Assembly: GCA_041309225.1 (NCBI GenBank)
Contig: JBFYZZ010000064.1
Span: 1 to 15,094 of the forward strand
DNA: 15,094 bases
Source: JAFGLY01 sp041309225
GTDB taxonomy: Bacteria; Myxococcota_A; UBA796; JAFGLY01
Direction: 5' to 3'
Shown here: piece by piece, positions 13,551 to 15,094 of the stretch
Layout of the letters: each line of letters starts with the position of its first letter
Position numbering within the stretch: position 1 is the stretch's first letter
Notes under the pieces: model-generated
The model's database searches: none
The model's input: only the letters and a program-made list of their open reading frames with translations
What the model was told of the DNA's origin: nothing
Made by a program: the position numbers and the translations under genes

Positions 13551-15094
13551 CGCAGGTACCCCAGGGCCCGGAGCGCATCCCCGTGGGCAGGATCGGCGGG
13601 CGATCTGCCCGCCCGGAGCCCAGCCACCTCCTCCAGCACGAACCGGCGGGCGGTCTCGGCGGCCGTGGGCTGGGAGGCCGAGATGTCCAGCGTCTCCCGG
13701 GGATCCGCTGTGAGGTCGAAGAGCGCGCCCGTACCGGCGTCCGCGTCGAGCAGGTACTTTACGGCGCTCCCGCCAGCGCCCCGGCCGGTCCGGAGCCCAT
13801 AGATCGCTCCCCGGTCGAGCGCGCCCGTCTTCCGCCCCACCAGCACGAGCGCGGGCGGGGTGTCGTGCTCCCCGCGCGCGAGAGCAGCGAGGTCGATGCC
13901 CTCCCCCGGCTCCATCGGCGGCCGGTCGAGCCAGGCCAGGATCGTGGTGGGAACGTCCAGGATGCGGACCTGGGCGTCCACCGCGAGGCCCGCCGGCCCG
14001 CCGGGTGCACGGATGGCCAGGGGGATGCGCACCGCCTCGTCCCACAGGCCGAGGTGGGCGAAGCGGATCCCGTGCTCCCCGAGCATTTCCCCGTGGTCCG
14101 CCACCGCCACCACGAGCGTGCGATCCGCGAGCCCGAGGTCCCGGAGCGTGTCGAGGAGTTCGCCCAGGCGTGCGTCGGTCCAGGCCACCTCCCCGCCGTA
14201 CAGCTCCCTGAGCGCGGCCTCCACCTCCGGAGTGTAGGTGTAGGAGGCCTCCCGGGGCAGGATGGCACGGTGATCCACGCCGGCGGGGGCCGGCCCACCG
14301 GGGTGGGGCTCGTAGGGCGCGTGCGGCTCGAAGTAGTGGACCCAGCAGAGGAACGGCCGATCGCGGTGGGCGGCCATCCAGCGCGCGGCTCGCCGGTTCG
14401 TGGCCTCAGCGCTGCGCTCCAGCAGGAACGGGGCGGCGAGCGGATCGCCGAACCGGAACAGGGCCCGGATCCCGAGCCGGACGAGGCGGATCTCGGCCGC
14501 GCCGTGCAACCCTGGCCAGAAGTCATCGTCGTAGGTTCCGAATCCCTGGTCGAGCCCGGTGCTGGAGTCCACCGCGAAGGAGGACACGAACGCGCCTGTC
14601 GCGAAGCCCGCGACCTCGAGCCGCTCGGCCAGGGTGAGGAAGCCGGGCGCCAGCGCGTCCCCGTTGGACAGGACCCCGTGCCGGACGGGGTGGAGGGACG
14701 TGAACAGGGAGGCGTGCGCGGGTGCGGTCTCGGGCAGGGGGGTGACGGCATCCGTGAAGAGGAGGCCCTCACGGGCCAGGGCGTCGAACCGCGGGGTCGC
14801 GGGCGCCCGGGGATCCCCATAGGCGGCGACGTGGTCGCGCCGCACCGTGTCGAGGGTGACGAGCAGGACGTTCCGCCCCGGCCCGCCGGGCGGCGGGACG
14901 GGATCCCGCGGCCGGCCGGTGAGCACCGCCGCGTCGCCCAGGGCGAGGAGGATCGCGATCCCGAGGGACAGCACGAGCCACCCTGGTCTCAGGCCGAACC
15001 CCACCTCCGCCCGCCGCAGCCAGTGCCGCGCGTTGAGGAAGACCGCCCCCGCGACGCCGAGGGGCAGCGCGAGGCCCGCCGCCCCGGCGGCCCA
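13547..15094 (-). CDS. Sulfatase-superfamily membrane-anchored hydrolase or transferase (5' end outside window)
   Basis: The frame is open to the right edge (515 residues visible). A hydrophobic segment lies in the first 20 visible residues and a second membrane helix (WLVLSLGIAILLALG) follows before the catalytic domain; a GTG at 15004 is an internal alternative start. The domain belongs to the sulfatase/alkaline phosphatase superfamily: NVLLVTLDTVRRDH carries the first metal-binding Asp, and VADHGEMLGEHG and the FAHLGLWDEAVRIPL stretch carry later metal ligands. At the nucleophile site the motif is T-A-P-A-H rather than C/S-x-P-x-R, so formylglycine maturation is excluded and Thr is the likely nucleophile, as in phosphoethanolamine transferases. 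It is coupled to the YfhO gene by a 4-bp overlap, suggesting joint work on an envelope glycan or glycolipid. Substrate unknown. Confidence 0.85.
   Translation of the reverse strand, partial: WAAGAAGLALPLGVAGAVFLNARHWLRRAEVGFGLRPGWLVLSLGIAILLALGDAAVLTGRPRDPVPPPGGPGRNVLLVTLDTVRRDHVAAYGDPRAPATPRFDALAREGLLFTDAVTPLPETAPAHASLFTSLHPVRHGVLSNGDALAPGFLTLAERLEVAGFATGAFVSSFAVDSSTGLDQGFGTYDDDFWPGLHGAAEIRLVRLGIRALFRFGDPLAAPFLLERSAEATNRRAARWMAAHRDRPFLCWVHYFEPHAPYEPHPGGPAPAGVDHRAILPREASYTYTPEVEAALRELYGGEVAWTDARLGELLDTLRDLGLADRTLVVAVADHGEMLGEHGIRFAHLGLWDEAVRIPLAIRAPGGPAGLAVDAQVRILDVPTTILAWLDRPPMEPGEGIDLAALARGEHDTPPALVLVGRKTGALDRGAIYGLRTGRGAGGSAVKYLLDADAGTGALFDLTADPRETLDISASQPTAAETARRFVLEEVAGLRAGRSPADPAHGDALRALGYLR

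Noticed and set aside
11169..13802. Plus-strand open frame of 877 residues antisense to the YfhO gene
   Set aside because: Charged, low-complexity shadow frame; the minus strand encodes recognisable membrane-protein motifs.

Overview
GC-rich chromosomal DNA (about 70% G+C by eye) from a bacterium that looks like a member of the Myxococcota or a related deltaproteobacterial lineage. The main reason is a secreted protein (9945-10511) whose C-terminal domain reads like the AgmX/PglI C-terminal family common in that group, followed by a lipoprotein with an Asp/Thr-rich linker. The assignment is an inference from family distribution.

Layout. (1) Positions 1-472: a probable gene start running off the left edge (minus strand), a 13-bp inverted repeat, and a decayed, SEC-C-protein-like remnant. 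(2) Positions 473-9762: an accessory island bounded by two direct repeats (473-662 and 9551-9762). Each repeat contains the 3' part of a tRNA-Arg(TCG) gene plus its 3' flank. The right repeat runs into the intact tRNA (9721-9795, minus strand); the left one breaks off at the anticodon loop. This is the arrangement expected of site-specific integration into a tRNA gene, but no integrase gene is visible. (3) Positions 9796-15094: ordinary host-type genes. An AgmX/PglI-type secreted protein and a lipoprotein on the plus strand converge on a minus-strand pair, a sulfatase-superfamily membrane protein and a YfhO-family membrane protein.

Island cargo. It holds three unrelated-looking P-loop ATPases: two AAA+/DUF4143 proteins (874-2094 plus; 2247-3566 minus) and one archaeal-type ATPase_2/DUF234 protein with a winged helix (8048-9454 plus). 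Two of them keep a C-terminal PD-(D/E)XK-like D...E-x-K motif. Between them lies a SNF2 helicase plus SWIM zinc-finger operon (7830 to 3706, minus).

Most striking signal. Fragments of the same tRNA-Arg region recur at the 3' side of each ATPase gene (2168-2187, and a 14-bp-arm hairpin at 9470-9500). An 11-bp tandem repeat family (GTGGCACCATC type) recurs at 494-515, 755-776, 2192-2213 and 9572-9615, next to the tRNA-derived pieces. This suggests stepwise accretion of ATPase modules at one tRNA-Arg site, with the 11-mers possibly serving as recombinase arm sites or regulatory iterons. That reading is hypothesis; the repeats and tRNA pieces themselves are visible in the sequence.
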